From Chachezhania antarctica (GTDB taxonomy: Bacteria; Pseudomonadota; Alphaproteobacteria; Rhodobacterales; Rhodobacteraceae), in the NCBI RefSeq assembly GCF_003646465.1, contig NZ_QZEX01000007.1:3945-67944 (forward strand): 64,000 nucleotides of DNA, in the 5' to 3' direction. Made by a program: the position numbers and the translations under genes. This document shows, piece after piece, positions 53,964-64,000 of the stretch. Within the stretch, counting starts at the first letter, position 1; the number at the start of each line of letters is the position of its first letter. A model generated the notes under the pieces. That model searched no databases, had not been told where the DNA came from, and saw only the letters and a program-made list of their open reading frames with translations.

Positions 53964-54339
53964 TTTTTCCCCTGTCGGTCAGGGGCATCGGGCCCCTGCG
54001 CGCATTATTGGTTTTGCCGTCTTTCGGTCGTCTTCATTCGGTGCATAGTGCCGACTGTCCATGGGATCGTCGGGCGCCCCCGGCCTGCCTGCGGCCGGTC
54101 AATGGTTTCGTGCGGTTCTTCGGTCCCTGTCCCACTTGCAGTCTGGCTGTGGCGGGGGCGCGTCACGGGCGACCCAACTCCCTCATTCGGCACGACTTTG
54201 ACCGTCAGGTCAATTCCTGTCTGGGGGATCGTGGGGTCCAAAAGCGACCAATGACCAGTCTGAAAACGACATTGCGCCCAAAATTCGGGCGGAAGTGTCG
54301 CGGGGCGCAAGGGGCCTGTGCTGGAAATTGCGGCGCAAA
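53964..54339 (+). other. 376 bp upstream of the peptide-type ABC operon, no gene
   Basis: This gap lies between the AraC gene end and the DppB-type permease start, both on the minus strand. It contains the operon's presumed promoter. A less GC-rich stretch runs around 54,190-54,300. I see no substrate-binding protein gene, remnant or clear hairpin in it. Confidence 0.5.
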
Positions 54340-55164
54340 TCACCCGGGCAGGGCGACGGGCGTACCGGATTGGCGGAACGCCAGCGGCGTGTGGCCTGTC
54401 TGGTGGCGCAGGAAGGTCGAGAAATAGGCGGGGCTGGAGAAGCCCAGGTCCCGCGCGATGTCCTGCGCCGGCGCGTCGGTCTCGATCAGCGCCTGGCAGG
54501 CGGCGTGGGTCAGCCGCTGGGTCAGAAGCGCGCCGGCCGTCAGCCCGGTTTCCGCACGGCAGACCTGCCCCAGATAGGTGGCAGTGACACCCAGCGCCTC
54601 GGCATGTTCGTCGACCGTCAGCCCCAATGCATGACCATCGGCCACCCGTTGGCAGAACTGGCGCGACAGGTGCCGCGCGGCGTGGGTGGGCATGGTATCC
54701 GCCGCCCCGGCGGCGGCCCGGCGCGACAGCCAGACCATGGTGAGCTGGGCAAATGCTTCGAGCGCCGCAGGCGTCAGCGAATCTTCCGCCCGATCGGATT
54801 CGCGCATCCCCGAGGTCATGAGCCCCGTCAGTTCCGACTGCGCCCGGGCGTCGCGAAAGCGGAAGATCAGCGGCTGTTCGGGCATGGGCAGCGCCGTGGG
54901 GTGCGGCAGGCTCAGGACGTGCCCCGACGCGCCGCGGGCCAGTTTCAGGGCAAACAGGCTGTGGGCCGGCAGGAAAAGCGCCGTATGCGCCCCGATTCCG
55001 TGCCGCCCGCCGCCGATCAGCGCGGTGCCGCGGCCCAGCGTGATCCAGATCAGCGTCGCGCCGGGCCTGTCATGCGCAAGCTCTGTCTGCCAAGGCGCCC
55101 GGGGGGCGAGCTGGGCCAGGGGAGCGAAAACCGGGGTTCTGTAACTGTGCATCATGTCGAGCAT
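54340..55164 (-). CDS. AraC family transcription regulator
   Basis: The protein is 274 residues. The N-terminal half is a cupin-like sensing domain. The C-terminal 100 residues hold two helix-turn-helix motifs (LTVDEHAEALGVTATYLGQV; AQDIARDLGFSSPAYFSTFL) and the terminal GHTPLAFRQS typical of AraC proteins. It probably controls the adjacent ABC operon downstream on the same strand, though this is inference. Confidence 0.9.
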   Translation of the reverse strand: MLDMMHSYRTPVFAPLAQLAPRAPWQTELAHDRPGATLIWITLGRGTALIGGGRHGIGAHTALFLPAHSLFALKLARGASGHVLSLPHPTALPMPEQPLIFRFRDARAQSELTGLMTSGMRESDRAEDSLTPAALEAFAQLTMVWLSRRAAAGAADTMPTHAARHLSRQFCQRVADGHALGLTVDEHAEALGVTATYLGQVCRAETGLTAGALLTQRLTHAACQALIETDAPAQDIARDLGFSSPAYFSTFLRHQTGHTPLAFRQSGTPVALPG

Positions 55165-55256
55165 AGCTCCGGATGGTTACGCAGCAGGCCGGGTCCGGCC
55201 AAGTCCAAACAACGGCGCCGGCGCAAAACCGCTGCGAAAACCGTGCGCCTGATCGG

Positions 55257-56129
55257 TTATGCAGCAACAATCCGCCGCCAGTTCCGCATCCGGGTGCGGA
55301 ACCACGTCCGTTGCCGCTTGGCGAATTGCCGGGTCGAAACCGTCGCACGGTCGCGCGCGGTGTCCAGCGATACGAGGCCGTTCAGGTGATCCACCAGCTC
55401 GGGCACGCCGATGGCCTTCATCGACGGGAGCGCCGGATCGAACCTGTCGCGCATGGCGTCGACCTCGGCCAGCGCACCGGCGTCCAGCATCGCGTCGAAC
55501 CGCCGGTCGATGCGCGGCGTCAGCCAGTCTTTCGGCGCGTCGATGACCAGCGGCAACGTTGTGTCGAGCGGCAGAAGCGGCGGGGGCGTGTCGTCCTGCC
55601 AGCGGGCCAGCGACTGGCCCGTTGCGCGCTGCACTTCCCAGGCGCGTTGCACCCGCGCACGGTTCAGCAGGTCGATCCGCGCGGCTGTTTCGGCATCCAG
55701 CCCAGCTATCAGGCGGTTAAGCGGGATCTCGTCCGCTTCGGCCCGAATCCGGGGCGGGGTCGGGGGGATGTCGGCCAGCCCTTCGGTCAGCGCCGTAAAG
55801 TACAGCCCGGTGCCCCCCACGATGATCGGCCGTTCGCCGCCCGCAAGCAACGGCGCCACGGCGCGCAGCCAGTGGCCTGTGGAATAGGCCACGTCGTAGG
55901 CGACATGGCCATAAAGCGCATGCGGTGCCCGCGATTCCTCTTGGGGCGAGGGGCGTGCGGTGATCACGCGCCAGCAGTCGTAGACCTGCGAGGCATCGGC
56001 GTTGACGATACGCCCGCCAGCCCGTTCGGCGATCTCCAGCGCAAGGGCGGACTTGCCCGACGCGGTCGGCCCCGCGATCAGCACGGGCCGGTCCGCGGGC
56101 AGCGTATCAAGGGGAACCTGTCCGATCAT
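55257..56129 (-). CDS. miaA: tRNA dimethylallyltransferase
   Basis: The enzyme adds a dimethylallyl group to A37 of tRNAs reading UNN codons. It is 290 residues. The P-loop is GPTASGKS (20-27). Further conserved segments are [32 protein letters not shown] and [10 protein letters not shown], and the C-terminal [13 protein letters not shown] is typical. It diverges from pyrH, whose start is about 130 bp away. Confidence 0.95.
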   Translation of the reverse strand: MIGQVPLDTLPADRPVLIAGPTASGKSALALEIAERAGGRIVNADASQVYDCWRVITARPSPQEESRAPHALYGHVAYDVAYSTGHWLRAVAPLLAGGERPIIVGGTGLYFTALTEGLADIPPTPPRIRAEADEIPLNRLIAGLDAETAARIDLLNRARVQRAWEVQRATGQSLARWQDDTPPPLLPLDTTLPLVIDAPKDWLTPRIDRRFDAMLDAGALAEVDAMRDRFDPALPSMKAIGVPELVDHLNGLVSLDTARDRATVSTRQFAKRQRTWFRTRMRNWRRIVAA

Positions 56130-56261
56130 CGTGCGTCAGTCTCGTGCCTGTATGTCATGAACCGGCAGATCGTACCCGTCCGCCTGCCTTGTCGCATTGA
56201 ATCTGCGCGCCTGATCGGTCAGTTTGCGCGAAATTACACCCCCAGTCAGCCGGAGCGCAAC

Positions 56262-57008
56262 ATGCCCCCCATCGATGTTCCCGTATCCGAAACCTCGGGT
56301 CTGAAATACAAGCGCGTGATGCTCAAGATCTCCGGCGAGGCGCTGATGGGCCAGGAAGGCTATGGCCTGCATCCCCCGACCGTCGAACGCATCGCCCGCG
56401 AGGTGAAGACGGTCCACGATCTGGGCGCCCAGATCTGCATGGTGATCGGCGGCGGCAACATCTTCCGCGGGCTCTCGGGCTCGGCCCAGGGGATGGAACG
56501 GACGACGGCCGATTACATGGGGATGCTCGCCACCGTGATGAACGCGCTGGCGATGCAATCGTCGCTTGAGAATATGGGCGTCTATACCCGCGTGATCTCG
56601 GCCATCCGGATGGACGAGGTGTGCGAGCCCTACATCCGCCGCCGCGCCGTGCGCCACCTGGAGAAGGAGCGCGTCTGCATCTTCGCCGCCGGCACGGGCA
56701 ACCCGTACTTCACGACCGACACGGCGGCCACGCTGCGCGCCAACGAAATGAAGTGCCAGGCGATCTTCAAGGGCACGAAGGTCGACGGGATCTACGACAA
56801 GGATCCCAAGAAATTCGACGACGCCACGCGCTACGACGACCTGAGCTATGACCAGTGCCTTGCGGAAAACCTGGGCGTGATGGACGCCACCGCGATCGCG
56901 CTGGCGCGCGACAACAATCTGCCGATCATCGTCTTCTCGCTGGACGAACCGGGCGGTTTCAAGGGTATCCTTGCCGGGGAAGGCACCTATACAATGGTGC
57001 ACGGCTGA
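56262..57008 (+). CDS. pyrH: UMP kinase
   Basis: The enzyme phosphorylates UMP to UDP. It is 248 residues. The frame is open far upstream across the miaA region, but ATG 56262 has GGAG seven bases before it and is followed shortly by [15 protein letters not shown]. Conserved segments include [21 protein letters not shown] and [13 protein letters not shown]. It starts the essential run pyrH-frr-uppS-cdsA-dxr-rseP-bamA. Confidence 0.96.
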   Translation: MPPIDVPVSETSGLKYKRVMLKISGEALMGQEGYGLHPPTVERIAREVKTVHDLGAQICMVIGGGNIFRGLSGSAQGMERTTADYMGMLATVMNALAMQSSLENMGVYTRVISAIRMDEVCEPYIRRRAVRHLEKERVCIFAAGTGNPYFTTDTAATLRANEMKCQAIFKGTKVDGIYDKDPKKFDDATRYDDLSYDQCLAENLGVMDATAIALARDNNLPIIVFSLDEPGGFKGILAGEGTYTMVHG

Positions 57009-57191
57009 GTTTATAGAGCGGTCACGGGCCGTTTGCCTTGGCGCCGGGCCACGGGTCCGGCGCAATGCGTCAGGAGAACCGGCGCGGGCTGCCTGGATGT
57101 GCATCCGGGCCGATGGGGAGCGGCCGCGAGGCTGGAACAGATCCGGTAGGGGTCGCGTTGACCGTGGCCGGAGGAGAACGAGAAGACCACC

Positions 57192-57755
57192 ATGTCCGAC
57201 GATTTCGAACTCGACACCGAAGACCTGCAACGCCGCATGGATGGCGCCATGGCGAACCTGCGGACCGAATTCGCCTCGCTTCGTACCGGGCGGGCCAGTG
57301 CATCCATGCTGGAACCCGTCATGGTCGAAGCCTATGGCCAGCCCACGCCGATCAACCAGGTGGGCACCGTGAACGTGCCGGAACCGCGGATGGTCACGAT
57401 CAACGTCTGGGACAAGGGCCTTGTCGGCAAGGTCGAAAAGGCGATCCGCGAAAGCGGGCTGGGCATCAACCCGCAGCTGAACGGCACCATCATCATGCTG
57501 CCGATTCCCGAACTGAACGAGGAACGCCGCCGCGAGCTGACCAAGGTCGCCGGCACCTATGCCGAAAACGCCAGGGTCTCCGTGCGCAACGTACGCCGTG
57601 ACGGGATGGACCAGATCAAGAAGGCCAAGGCCGACGGCATGAGCGAGGACGACCAGAAATTCTGGGAGACCGAGGTCCAGGAACTGACCGACAAGATGAT
57701 CGCGGCGGTCGATGCGGCGCTTGAGACCAAGCAAGCCGAGATCATGCATGTCTGA
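57192..57755 (+). CDS. frr: ribosome recycling factor
   Basis: The protein is 187 residues and separates ribosome subunits with EF-G after termination. Conserved features are [13 protein letters not shown] near the start, [15 protein letters not shown], and [13 protein letters not shown] followed by [20 protein letters not shown] site with AGAAGACCACC lies before ATG 57192. The 183 bp gap after pyrH holds no gene. The stop overlaps the uppS start by 8 bp. Confidence 0.96.
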   Translation: MSDDFELDTEDLQRRMDGAMANLRTEFASLRTGRASASMLEPVMVEAYGQPTPINQVGTVNVPEPRMVTINVWDKGLVGKVEKAIRESGLGINPQLNGTIIMLPIPELNEERRRELTKVAGTYAENARVSVRNVRRDGMDQIKKAKADGMSEDDQKFWETEVQELTDKMIAAVDAALETKQAEIMHV

Positions 57756-58527
57756 AGCCAGGATCGCTCCGGAAGACATCGTGGACGACCTCCCCGGCCC
57801 GAAGAAGGACTTCGCGCCGATCGAGGGGGCGCCGCGGCATGTCGCGATCATCATGGACGGCAACGGCCGTTGGGCGCAGGCCCGCGGGCGGCCGCGGTTG
57901 TTCGGCCATCATGCCGGGGCGAAACGGGTACGCGAAATTGTCGAGGCGTGCGAGGATCTGGGTGTCAAATACCTGACGATATTCGCCTTTTCGACCGAGA
58001 ACTGGAAACGCACTCAGGTCGAGGTGGCCGGGCTGATGAGCCTGTTCCGCCGCTACATCGCCAAGGAAACCCGGGAACTGGACGAACGCGACGCGCGGGT
58101 CCGGTTCATCGGGGACCGGGTGAAGCTTGACCGCAAACTGATCGCCCTGATGGACACGCTGGAGGCCGAAACATCGGGCAACGACGGCGTGCAACTGACC
58201 GTGGCGCTGAACTACGGCGGCCGGGACGAGGTCGCGCGCGCGACCAAGCGGCTGGCGCAGGACGTGGCCGACGGCAAGCTCGACCCCGCGAAGGTGGACG
58301 AGGAAACGCTGCCCAAGTACCTCGATACGCACGTGCTGCCCGACCCGGATCTCGTGATCCGCACCAGCGGGGAGGCACGGATTTCCAACTTCCTTCTCTG
58401 GCAGTCGGCCTATGCCGAGTATGAATTTGTCGACACGCTCTGGCCCGATTTCTCGGCCGAGGAATTCGCGCGCCTGTGCGAAAGCTATGCCCGGCGCGAC
58501 AGGCGTTTCGGGGCCGTGATCAGCTGA
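57748..58527 (+). CDS. uppS: undecaprenyl diphosphate synthase (cis-prenyltransferase)
   Basis: The enzyme makes the C55 lipid carrier for peptidoglycan. It is 259 residues. The catalytic Asp37 is in [14 protein letters not shown], with [10 protein letters not shown] and the late [15 protein letters not shown]. The first 30 residues form a short extension. It overlaps frr by 8 bp and is followed one base later by cdsA. Confidence 0.95.
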   Translation: MSEARIAPEDIVDDLPGPKKDFAPIEGAPRHVAIIMDGNGRWAQARGRPRLFGHHAGAKRVREIVEACEDLGVKYLTIFAFSTENWKRTQVEVAGLMSLFRRYIAKETRELDERDARVRFIGDRVKLDRKLIALMDTLEAETSGNDGVQLTVALNYGGRDEVARATKRLAQDVADGKLDPAKVDEETLPKYLDTHVLPDPDLVIRTSGEARISNFLLWQSAYAEYEFVDTLWPDFSAEEFARLCESYARRDRRFGAVIS

Positions 58528-58528
58528 T

Positions 58529-59353
58529 ATGGACACGGGCCGGAGCGACAGCGCCACCGGCGCCAAGCCAAAGCGCACATGGGCGGATCTGCGGGTGCGG
58601 ATCATCTCGGGCGCGGTGCTGGCGACGGCGGGGATCGGCGCGCTGAGCATCGGCGGGCTGATCTGGCTCGTCTTCGTGTCGGCGATTGCCGGGCTTCTGA
58701 CCTGGGAACTCTACACGCTCCTTGACCGCGAAAGCCCCGTGCTTGCATGGCAAATGGGGATCCTGGCGGGGGCCTGTGCGCTTTTTTCCATCATGTTCCG
58801 CGCCGAAATGGTCGTGCCGACGTTGCTGGTGCCGCTGGTCGCCACGTGGCTGACCCTGCCGCACGCGCGGCGCATGGCGATGCCGGCGATGGTGCTGATC
58901 CTGCTGGCGGCCTTCGGGATGATGTCGGTCCGGAACGAATTCGGCGTGCACTGGATGCTATGGCTGGTTCTTGTCGTGGCCGGGACAGATATTGCGGGCT
59001 ATTTCGCCGGCAAGTCCATCGGCGGCCCGAAAACATGGCCCAGCCTCAGCCCCAACAAGACATGGGCCGGGACGATCGCCGGCTGGGTGGCCGCGGCCCT
59101 GATCGGTGCCTGTTTTGCCATCGGCGTTTCCATGGGGTTCTGGCTGGTGGCCCTGTCGGTGGCGGCGTCCATGGCCTCGCAACTGGCCGATATTGCCGAA
59201 AGCGCGATCAAGCGCAGCGTCGGCGCCAAGGACAGCAGCGCGCTGATCCCCGGGCATGGCGGCTTTCTGGACCGCTTCGACGGCATGATCGGCGCGTCGG
59301 TGCTGGTCTTGCTGGTGATGACGGCCACGGGCTATCCGGCGGTGACGCCGTGA
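58529..59353 (+). CDS. cdsA: phosphatidate cytidylyltransferase
   Basis: The protein is 274 residues with seven or eight membrane helices and makes CDP-diacylglycerol. The signature near the C-terminus reads SAIKRSVGAKDSS, with LIPGHGGFLDRFDGM. SLSPNKTWAGTIAG lies in the middle. The stop overlaps the dxr start. Confidence 0.94.
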   Translation: MDTGRSDSATGAKPKRTWADLRVRIISGAVLATAGIGALSIGGLIWLVFVSAIAGLLTWELYTLLDRESPVLAWQMGILAGACALFSIMFRAEMVVPTLLVPLVATWLTLPHARRMAMPAMVLILLAAFGMMSVRNEFGVHWMLWLVLVVAGTDIAGYFAGKSIGGPKTWPSLSPNKTWAGTIAGWVAAALIGACFAIGVSMGFWLVALSVAASMASQLADIAESAIKRSVGAKDSSALIPGHGGFLDRFDGMIGASVLVLLVMTATGYPAVTP

Positions 59354-60549
59354 TGCGGCGGGTCTCGATCCTCGGGGTCACGGGTTCCATCGGACAGAAC
59401 ACCATCGACCTGATCTCGCGCGCGCCGGATGAATATGACGTGGTGGCGCTGACCGGGGCAGGGAACATCGACCAGCTGGCGGCGGATGCCGTGCGTCTGC
59501 GCGCGGACGTGGCCGTGACAGCGCATGACGACCGGTACGAAGATCTTCAAGCGGCCCTGAAAGGCACGGGCGTTGCCGCGGCAGCGGGCACCGAGGCGCT
59601 GATCGAGGCTGCCGCGCGACCGGCCGATTGGGTCATGTCCGCGATCGTCGGCGCGGCCGGGCTGACGCCGGGCCTGACGGCGCTGGAGCAGGGCGCGACG
59701 CTGGCGCTGGCCAACAAGGAATCGCTCGTCTGCGCCGGTGCGCTGGTGATGGAAACGGCGCGCGTCAACGACGCGCAGCTGCTGCCCGTGGACAGTGAAC
59801 ATTCGGCGGTCTTCCAGGCGCTGGTGGGGGAAGAAATCGCGGCGGTCGAGCGGGTGATCATCACCGCGTCGGGCGGCGCGTTCCGGGACTGGCCGCTGGA
59901 TCGGCTGTGCCACGCGACACCGGCCGAGGCGACGACGCACCCGAACTGGACCATGGGCCAGCGGATCACGGTCGACAGTGCCTCCATGTTCAACAAGGCG
60001 CTGGAACTGATTGAAACGAAGGAATTCTTCGGCGTCTCGCCCGACCAGATCGAAACGGTGATCCATCCGGAATCGCTGATCCACGCTCTGGTGGGTTTCC
60101 GGGACGGCGCGCTGATGGCCCATGTCGGCCCGCCCGACATGCGGCATGCCATAGGCTACGCGCTGCACTGGCCCGAACGGCGGGAACTGCCCGTCGCGCG
60201 GCTGGACCTTGCACAGATCGGCGCGTTGACCTTCCGCGCCCCCGAACCCGAACGCTATCCCGCGCTGGCGCTGGCGCGGCAGGTCATGGCGCGCGGCGGT
60301 CTGGCGGGCGCGGTCTTCAACGGGGCCAAGGAACGTAGCCTCGATGCCTTCCTGGCCGGTCACATCCGCTTTACCGACATGGCGTCCGTCGTGGCCGATG
60401 TGCTGGACTGGGCCGAAGGGCAGGCGGGGCTGCTGGATGCCGCGATGACCTTGGAAAACGTGCGTTTCGCGGATGCCGAAGCACGGCGTGCGGCGGACAT
60501 GGCCATCGCGAAACGGGCAGGCGCAACGGTCGAAAGTGTCCGGGGATAA
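59353..60549 (+). CDS. dxr: 1-deoxy-D-xylulose 5-phosphate reductoisomerase
   Basis: The enzyme is the second step of the MEP isoprenoid pathway. It is 398 residues. The NADPH motif is GVTGSIGQNT near the start, with ALANKESLVCAG, LPVDSEHSA, SGGAFRDWP and MGQRITVDSASMFNKALE. ATG 59353 shares a base with the cdsA stop. Its products feed the UppS substrate supply. Confidence 0.96.
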   Translation: MRRVSILGVTGSIGQNTIDLISRAPDEYDVVALTGAGNIDQLAADAVRLRADVAVTAHDDRYEDLQAALKGTGVAAAAGTEALIEAAARPADWVMSAIVGAAGLTPGLTALEQGATLALANKESLVCAGALVMETARVNDAQLLPVDSEHSAVFQALVGEEIAAVERVIITASGGAFRDWPLDRLCHATPAEATTHPNWTMGQRITVDSASMFNKALELIETKEFFGVSPDQIETVIHPESLIHALVGFRDGALMAHVGPPDMRHAIGYALHWPERRELPVARLDLAQIGALTFRAPEPERYPALALARQVMARGGLAGAVFNGAKERSLDAFLAGHIRFTDMASVVADVLDWAEGQAGLLDAAMTLENVRFADAEARRAADMAIAKRAGATVESVRG

Positions 60550-60627
60550 GCGCCCGGACTTGATTGACGGCCCGCGCCCCGCACATGCATATGAGCGCGC
60601 AACAGCTGGAACGAGCAGGAACCCCAC

Positions 60628-61980
60628 GTGAACATCACCGAGATGCTGCCGCAATTCGGCGGGCTGGCCTATACCATCGTCGCTTTCGTGATCGCCCTGT
60701 CGATCATCGTGGCCGTCCATGAATTCGGCCACTACATCGTCGGCCGCTGGTCGGGCATCCATGCCGAGGTGTTCTCGCTGGGGTTCGGCCCCGTCATCTT
60801 CTCCCGAGTGGACCGTCGCGGCACCCGCTGGCAATTCGCGGCACTGCCCTTTGGCGGCTACGTGAAATTCCTGGGCGATGCCGATGCGGCCTCCGCCGGG
60901 GCGGATGATGCCGCGATGGCGCAGGCGGCCAGAGATCCGGCCGAGTTGCGGCGCACGATGCACGGCGCACCGCTTTGGGCGCGGACGCTGACGGTGCTGG
61001 CGGGGCCGGTGTTCAACTTCATCCTGTCGATCATCGTCTTTGCCGTGATCCTGATGGCCCGCGGCGTGCCCAGCGAGCCGCTGACCGTGGGCAATGCCTA
61101 CGACTTGCCGGGCGGCTTCTACGAGTTGCGGGAAGGGGACGAGGTCCTGGGCATCGCCGGTACCCCCACGCCCGATTTCGGCGATGGGGCGGCGTGGTCC
61201 GCGTTCACCAACGACATTCCGCCGGAACCGGTGCTCGACTACCGCATCCGCCGCGACGACCAGCAGATGAACGTCGACGGCCCCTACCTGATGCCGCCCC
61301 TGATCCGGCAGGTCGCGCCGCGCAGTGCGTCTTCGGATATCGGGCTGAAGCCGGGCGACGTGATCACGGAAGTGGATGATCAGCCGATCTTCTCGTTCAA
61401 CGAGCTGCGCGAGATCGTCGAAGGTTCCGACGGGAGACCGCTGCTGCTGAAGGTCTGGCGCGACGGATCTGTGATGGATTTCGCCCTGACGCCCCGCCGC
61501 ACGGACGAACCGGGCCGGGATGGCGGTTTCGTCACCCACTGGCGCATCGGCATCGTCGGCGGCATGGCCTTTGACCCGGCAACCACCGTCGCCGGACCGC
61601 TGGATGCGCTGGAGGGCGGGGTGCGGCAGACGATCGCGATCGTCGAAGGTTCGCTTTCCGGGCTGTGGCACATGGTGACCGGCGCGATCAGCACCTGCAA
61701 CATGTCCGGACCCATTGGCATCGCCGAGGCCTCGGGCGACATGGCCAGCCAGGGCGCGCAAAGCTTCATCCGCTTCGTTGCTGTCCTGTCCACGGCGGTG
61801 GGCCTGCTGAACCTGTTCCCGATCCCGGTTCTGGACGGCGGCCACCTTGTCTTCTTCGCCTACGAGGCCGTCGCGGGCCGTCCGCCCAGCGAACGTGTGC
61901 TGCGGGTGTTGATGACCGTGGGGCTGGCGATCATCCTGTCTCTGATGTTCTTCGCGCTGTCGAACGACATTTTCTGCTGA
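60628..61980 (+). CDS. rseP: site-2 protease RseP (membrane zinc metalloprotease)
   Basis: The protein is 450 residues. The zinc motif HEFGH (31-35) lies in helix 1, and the third ligand is Asp403 in PVLDGGHLV near the C-terminal helices. A PDZ domain covers about 215-300 (GLKPGDVITEVDDQPI), with a second, degenerate one before it. It cleaves membrane-bound anti-sigma factors and signal peptides. It precedes bamA, the conserved order. Confidence 0.94.
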   Translation: MNITEMLPQFGGLAYTIVAFVIALSIIVAVHEFGHYIVGRWSGIHAEVFSLGFGPVIFSRVDRRGTRWQFAALPFGGYVKFLGDADAASAGADDAAMAQAARDPAELRRTMHGAPLWARTLTVLAGPVFNFILSIIVFAVILMARGVPSEPLTVGNAYDLPGGFYELREGDEVLGIAGTPTPDFGDGAAWSAFTNDIPPEPVLDYRIRRDDQQMNVDGPYLMPPLIRQVAPRSASSDIGLKPGDVITEVDDQPIFSFNELREIVEGSDGRPLLLKVWRDGSVMDFALTPRRTDEPGRDGGFVTHWRIGIVGGMAFDPATTVAGPLDALEGGVRQTIAIVEGSLSGLWHMVTGAISTCNMSGPIGIAEASGDMASQGAQSFIRFVAVLSTAVGLLNLFPIPVLDGGHLVFFAYEAVAGRPPSERVLRVLMTVGLAIILSLMFFALSNDIFC

Positions 61981-62140
61981 CTTCCGGCCGGCCCGATCCG
62001 GCGCGGCTGATTCTGGCAGGCGCGGCGATGTCGGTCTCAGGGCGGCCCGGGTCGCCGGCTTGAAGTCCGTCGCCTAACCGGTTTCATTATCTGTCTTTTG
62101 ATCTTTGCGCCTTGCGCGACAGGGGCCGGGCCTTGTCATA

Positions 62141-62173
62141 CCGCAAACCGCCGGCGGGCGGTTTTGCGGTTTT
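62141..62173 (+). terminator. hairpin terminator between rseP and bamA
   Basis: CCGCAAACCGCC and GGCGG-T-TTTGCGG form a long stem with a one-base bulge (62141-62169). TTTT follows at 62170-62173. It lies about 160 bp after the rseP stop and 64 bp before bamA, so it may separate or attenuate transcription between them. Confidence 0.65.
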
Positions 62174-62236
62174 GACATGGTCCTGATATCCCGGTAACCA
62201 CTTCTGTGAAGTCTGCTGATATTGGGTCGGGAACAC

Positions 62237-64000
62237 ATGGATTCTGCCAACTGCATGGGAAGTGCGTGCCTCACCAACGCGCCGCGTCCATCGAAGTCCG
62301 CATCCGTGCGTTTACTGGGCTATATGGCACTTGCGTTCGTGCTGGTGCTGGCACCGCTGAACGAAGCGCTGGCGCAGTCCTACCGGTTCACCGACCTGAA
62401 GATCGAAGGGGCTCAACGGATCGAGCCTGCGACGATCATCAGTTATCTCGGTGTCGAACGGGGCCAGGAGATCTCGGCCGCGCAACTGAACGACGGCTAC
62501 CAGCGGCTGGTCGATTCCGGCGCGTTCGAGACGGTGGAGCTTGTTCCGCAGGGTTCGACCCTCGTCGTGAAGGTCAACGAATATCCGACGATCAACAGGA
62601 TCAGCTTCGAAGGCAACCGTCGTCTGAAGGACAGTGACCTGTCCGAAGTGATCGAATCGCAATCGCGCCGGGTGCTGAACCCGGCCCAGGCGGAACGCGA
62701 TGCGTCGCTGATCGCCGAAGCCTATGGCCAGCAGGGCCGGATCGCCGCGCGCGTCCGTCCGCAGATCATTCGCCGCAACGACAACCGCGTCGATCTTGTC
62801 TTCGAAATCTCGGAAGGCACCACGGTGGAGATCGAGCGCGTCTCGTTCGTCGGCAACCGCGCGTTTTCGGATCGCCGCCTGCGGCAGGTCCTGCAATCGA
62901 AGCAGGCGGGTTTCCTGCGTGCCTTCATCCGCCGCGACACGCTGATCGAGGACCGGATCGAATTCGACAAGCAGGTGCTGCGCGAATTCTACCTGTCGCG
63001 CGGTTATGTCGATTTCCGGATCAACAGCGCCAACGTCGAACTGACGCGCGAGCGCGACGGGTTCTTCCTTGTGATGGACATCCATGAAGGCAACCAGTTC
63101 ACCTTCGGTGAGATCGGGGTCACCTCGGAGATGAGCCAGGCCGTCGCCGCCGACTATGCCGATACGCTCGTGATCAAGCCGGGGGTCGTCTACAACCCCG
63201 CGCTTGTGGATCAGGCGATCACGCGGATGGAACGTCTGGGCGTCAAGCAGGGCGTCGACTTCTTGCGGGTCGAACCGCGGGTGACACGCAACGATCGCAC
63301 CCTGACGCTGGACATGGATTTCGTCCTGTCGCGCGGGCCGCGGATCTTCGTCGAACGCATCGACATCGAAGGCAACACCACGACGCTGGACCGGGTGATC
63401 CGCCAGCAGTTCACCACGGTCGAAGGCGATCCGTTCAACCCGCGCGCCATCCGGCAAAGCGCGGAGCGGATCAAGGCGCTTGGCTATTTCGAGACGGCCG
63501 ATGTCGAGACCCGCGAAGGATCGTCACCCAGCCAGCGGATCGTCGATGTCGAAGTGGAAGAAAAGCCCACCGGCTCGCTGAGCCTCGGCGGTTCGTACTC
63601 GGTCGACGAAGGTGTGGGCATCGCCGTCGGCCTGCAGGAAGACAACTTCCTTGGGCGTGGCCAGCGCGTCCGGCTGAGCCTGTCGACCGCGCAGGAGGCC
63701 GAATCCTACCAGTTCAGCTTCACGGAGCCCTATCTTCTGGGACGTGACCTGATCTTCAACCTGGATCTCGGGCTTGCAGCGACGGATTCGCGCTTCCGGT
63801 CCTACAACACATCGACCACCTATTTCCGCCCAGGCCTGACCTTCGACGTGAACGATTACGGCGCGCTGACCACGGATTACTTCTTCTCGTCGACCAAGCT
63901 GGAAGATCAGGATGGCGCCCTGCTGGGGCCGATCCTGAACAGCGAAGTCGCACAGGGCCGCCGGACGGCCAGCGGCATCGGCATCGGCTACACGTTCGAT
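62237..64000 (+). CDS. bamA: outer-membrane protein assembly factor BamA (3' end outside the window)
   Basis: This is the start and most of the body of BamA, cut at the window end after 588 codons. A signal peptide region (GYMALAFVLVLAPLNEALA) leads to POTRA domains, beginning YRFTDLKIEGAQRIEPATI. Further POTRA segments are INRISFEGNRRLKDSDL, VEIERVSFVGNRAFSDRRLR and FVERIDIEGNTTTLDRVI. The barrel begins around GSLSLGGSYSVDEGVG. It inserts beta-barrel proteins into the outer membrane. ATG 62237 gives a long N-terminal region before the signal helix; later in-frame starts (such as ATG 62324) are possible. Confidence 0.94.
   Translation, partial: MDSANCMGSACLTNAPRPSKSASVRLLGYMALAFVLVLAPLNEALAQSYRFTDLKIEGAQRIEPATIISYLGVERGQEISAAQLNDGYQRLVDSGAFETVELVPQGSTLVVKVNEYPTINRISFEGNRRLKDSDLSEVIESQSRRVLNPAQAERDASLIAEAYGQQGRIAARVRPQIIRRNDNRVDLVFEISEGTTVEIERVSFVGNRAFSDRRLRQVLQSKQAGFLRAFIRRDTLIEDRIEFDKQVLREFYLSRGYVDFRINSANVELTRERDGFFLVMDIHEGNQFTFGEIGVTSEMSQAVAADYADTLVIKPGVVYNPALVDQAITRMERLGVKQGVDFLRVEPRVTRNDRTLTLDMDFVLSRGPRIFVERIDIEGNTTTLDRVIRQQFTTVEGDPFNPRAIRQSAERIKALGYFETADVETREGSSPSQRIVDVEVEEKPTGSLSLGGSYSVDEGVGIAVGLQEDNFLGRGQRVRLSLSTAQEAESYQFSFTEPYLLGRDLIFNLDLGLAATDSRFRSYNTSTTYFRPGLTFDVNDYGALTTDYFFSSTKLEDQDGALLGPILNSEVAQGRRTASGIGIGYTFD

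Noticed and set aside
59332-61845. 837-codon frame antisense to dxr and rseP
   Set aside because: The overlapped genes are both certain, and the antisense protein is His/Arg/Gly-rich shadow sequence.

Overview
The window is a piece of an alphaproteobacterial chromosome, most likely a Rhodobacterales (Roseobacter/Paracoccus group) bacterium. The evidence is the high G+C content, a CckA-type hybrid kinase beside recA, an alphaproteobacterial SOS box (GTTC-N7-GTTC type) in front of recA, the orders xerD-aroK-aroB and pyrH-frr-uppS-cdsA-dxr-rseP-bamA, and many TRAP and ABC uptake genes.

Positions 1 to about 14,300 are an acquired island that runs off the left edge. It starts with the late end of a prophage: three small genes of unknown or membrane type, an N-acetylmuramidase endolysin with a C-terminal membrane helix, an overlapping Rz/Rz1-like spanin pair, and an adenine methyltransferase. 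Next comes a defence-like cargo. First is a three-gene operon of a winged-helix-like protein, an SMC/Rad50-like ABC ATPase with a zinc motif and an altered Walker A, and a large helical protein ending in a PD-(D/E)XK nuclease. Two unrelated HEPN (RxxxxH) proteins follow on the opposite strand. Then comes an AT-richer operon of an Mrr-like endonuclease, a sensorless histidine kinase and a lone receiver protein. The island ends in a copy of the 3' half of a tRNA-Val(CAC), which looks like the attachment site of the element. The two three-gene operons are the best candidates for undescribed anti-phage systems.

From 14,700 the chromosome backbone resumes: guaB, rsmB, cckA, recA, two tandem paralogues, alaS and a DUF1330 gene. 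Positions 25.0-30.6 kb hold a minus-strand catabolic cluster (TRAP transporter PQM, a cyclase-family hydrolase, a fumarylacetoacetase-family protein, and a VOC protein beyond a repeat). Positions 30.7-38 kb hold a haem-binding adenylate/guanylate cyclase, an SDR, an MFS transporter, a VOC protein, a DUF302 protein and an ABC substrate-binding protein.

Positions 38.2-44.2 kb carry a CNNM/CorC protein, a XerD-like recombinase, an unknown exported protein and aroK-aroB. Positions 45-56 kb hold a LuxR-type regulator, a degenerate ManC-like protein, ssb, a lytic transglycosylase, a methyltransferase, a peptide-type ABC transporter with no binding protein in view, an AraC regulator and miaA. The right end is the essential pyrH-frr-uppS-cdsA-dxr-rseP-bamA cluster, with bamA cut by the window end.

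Intergenic regions carry a family of GC-rich dispersed repeats. Two copies of over 300 bp, about 12 kb apart, are close to one another in sequence.
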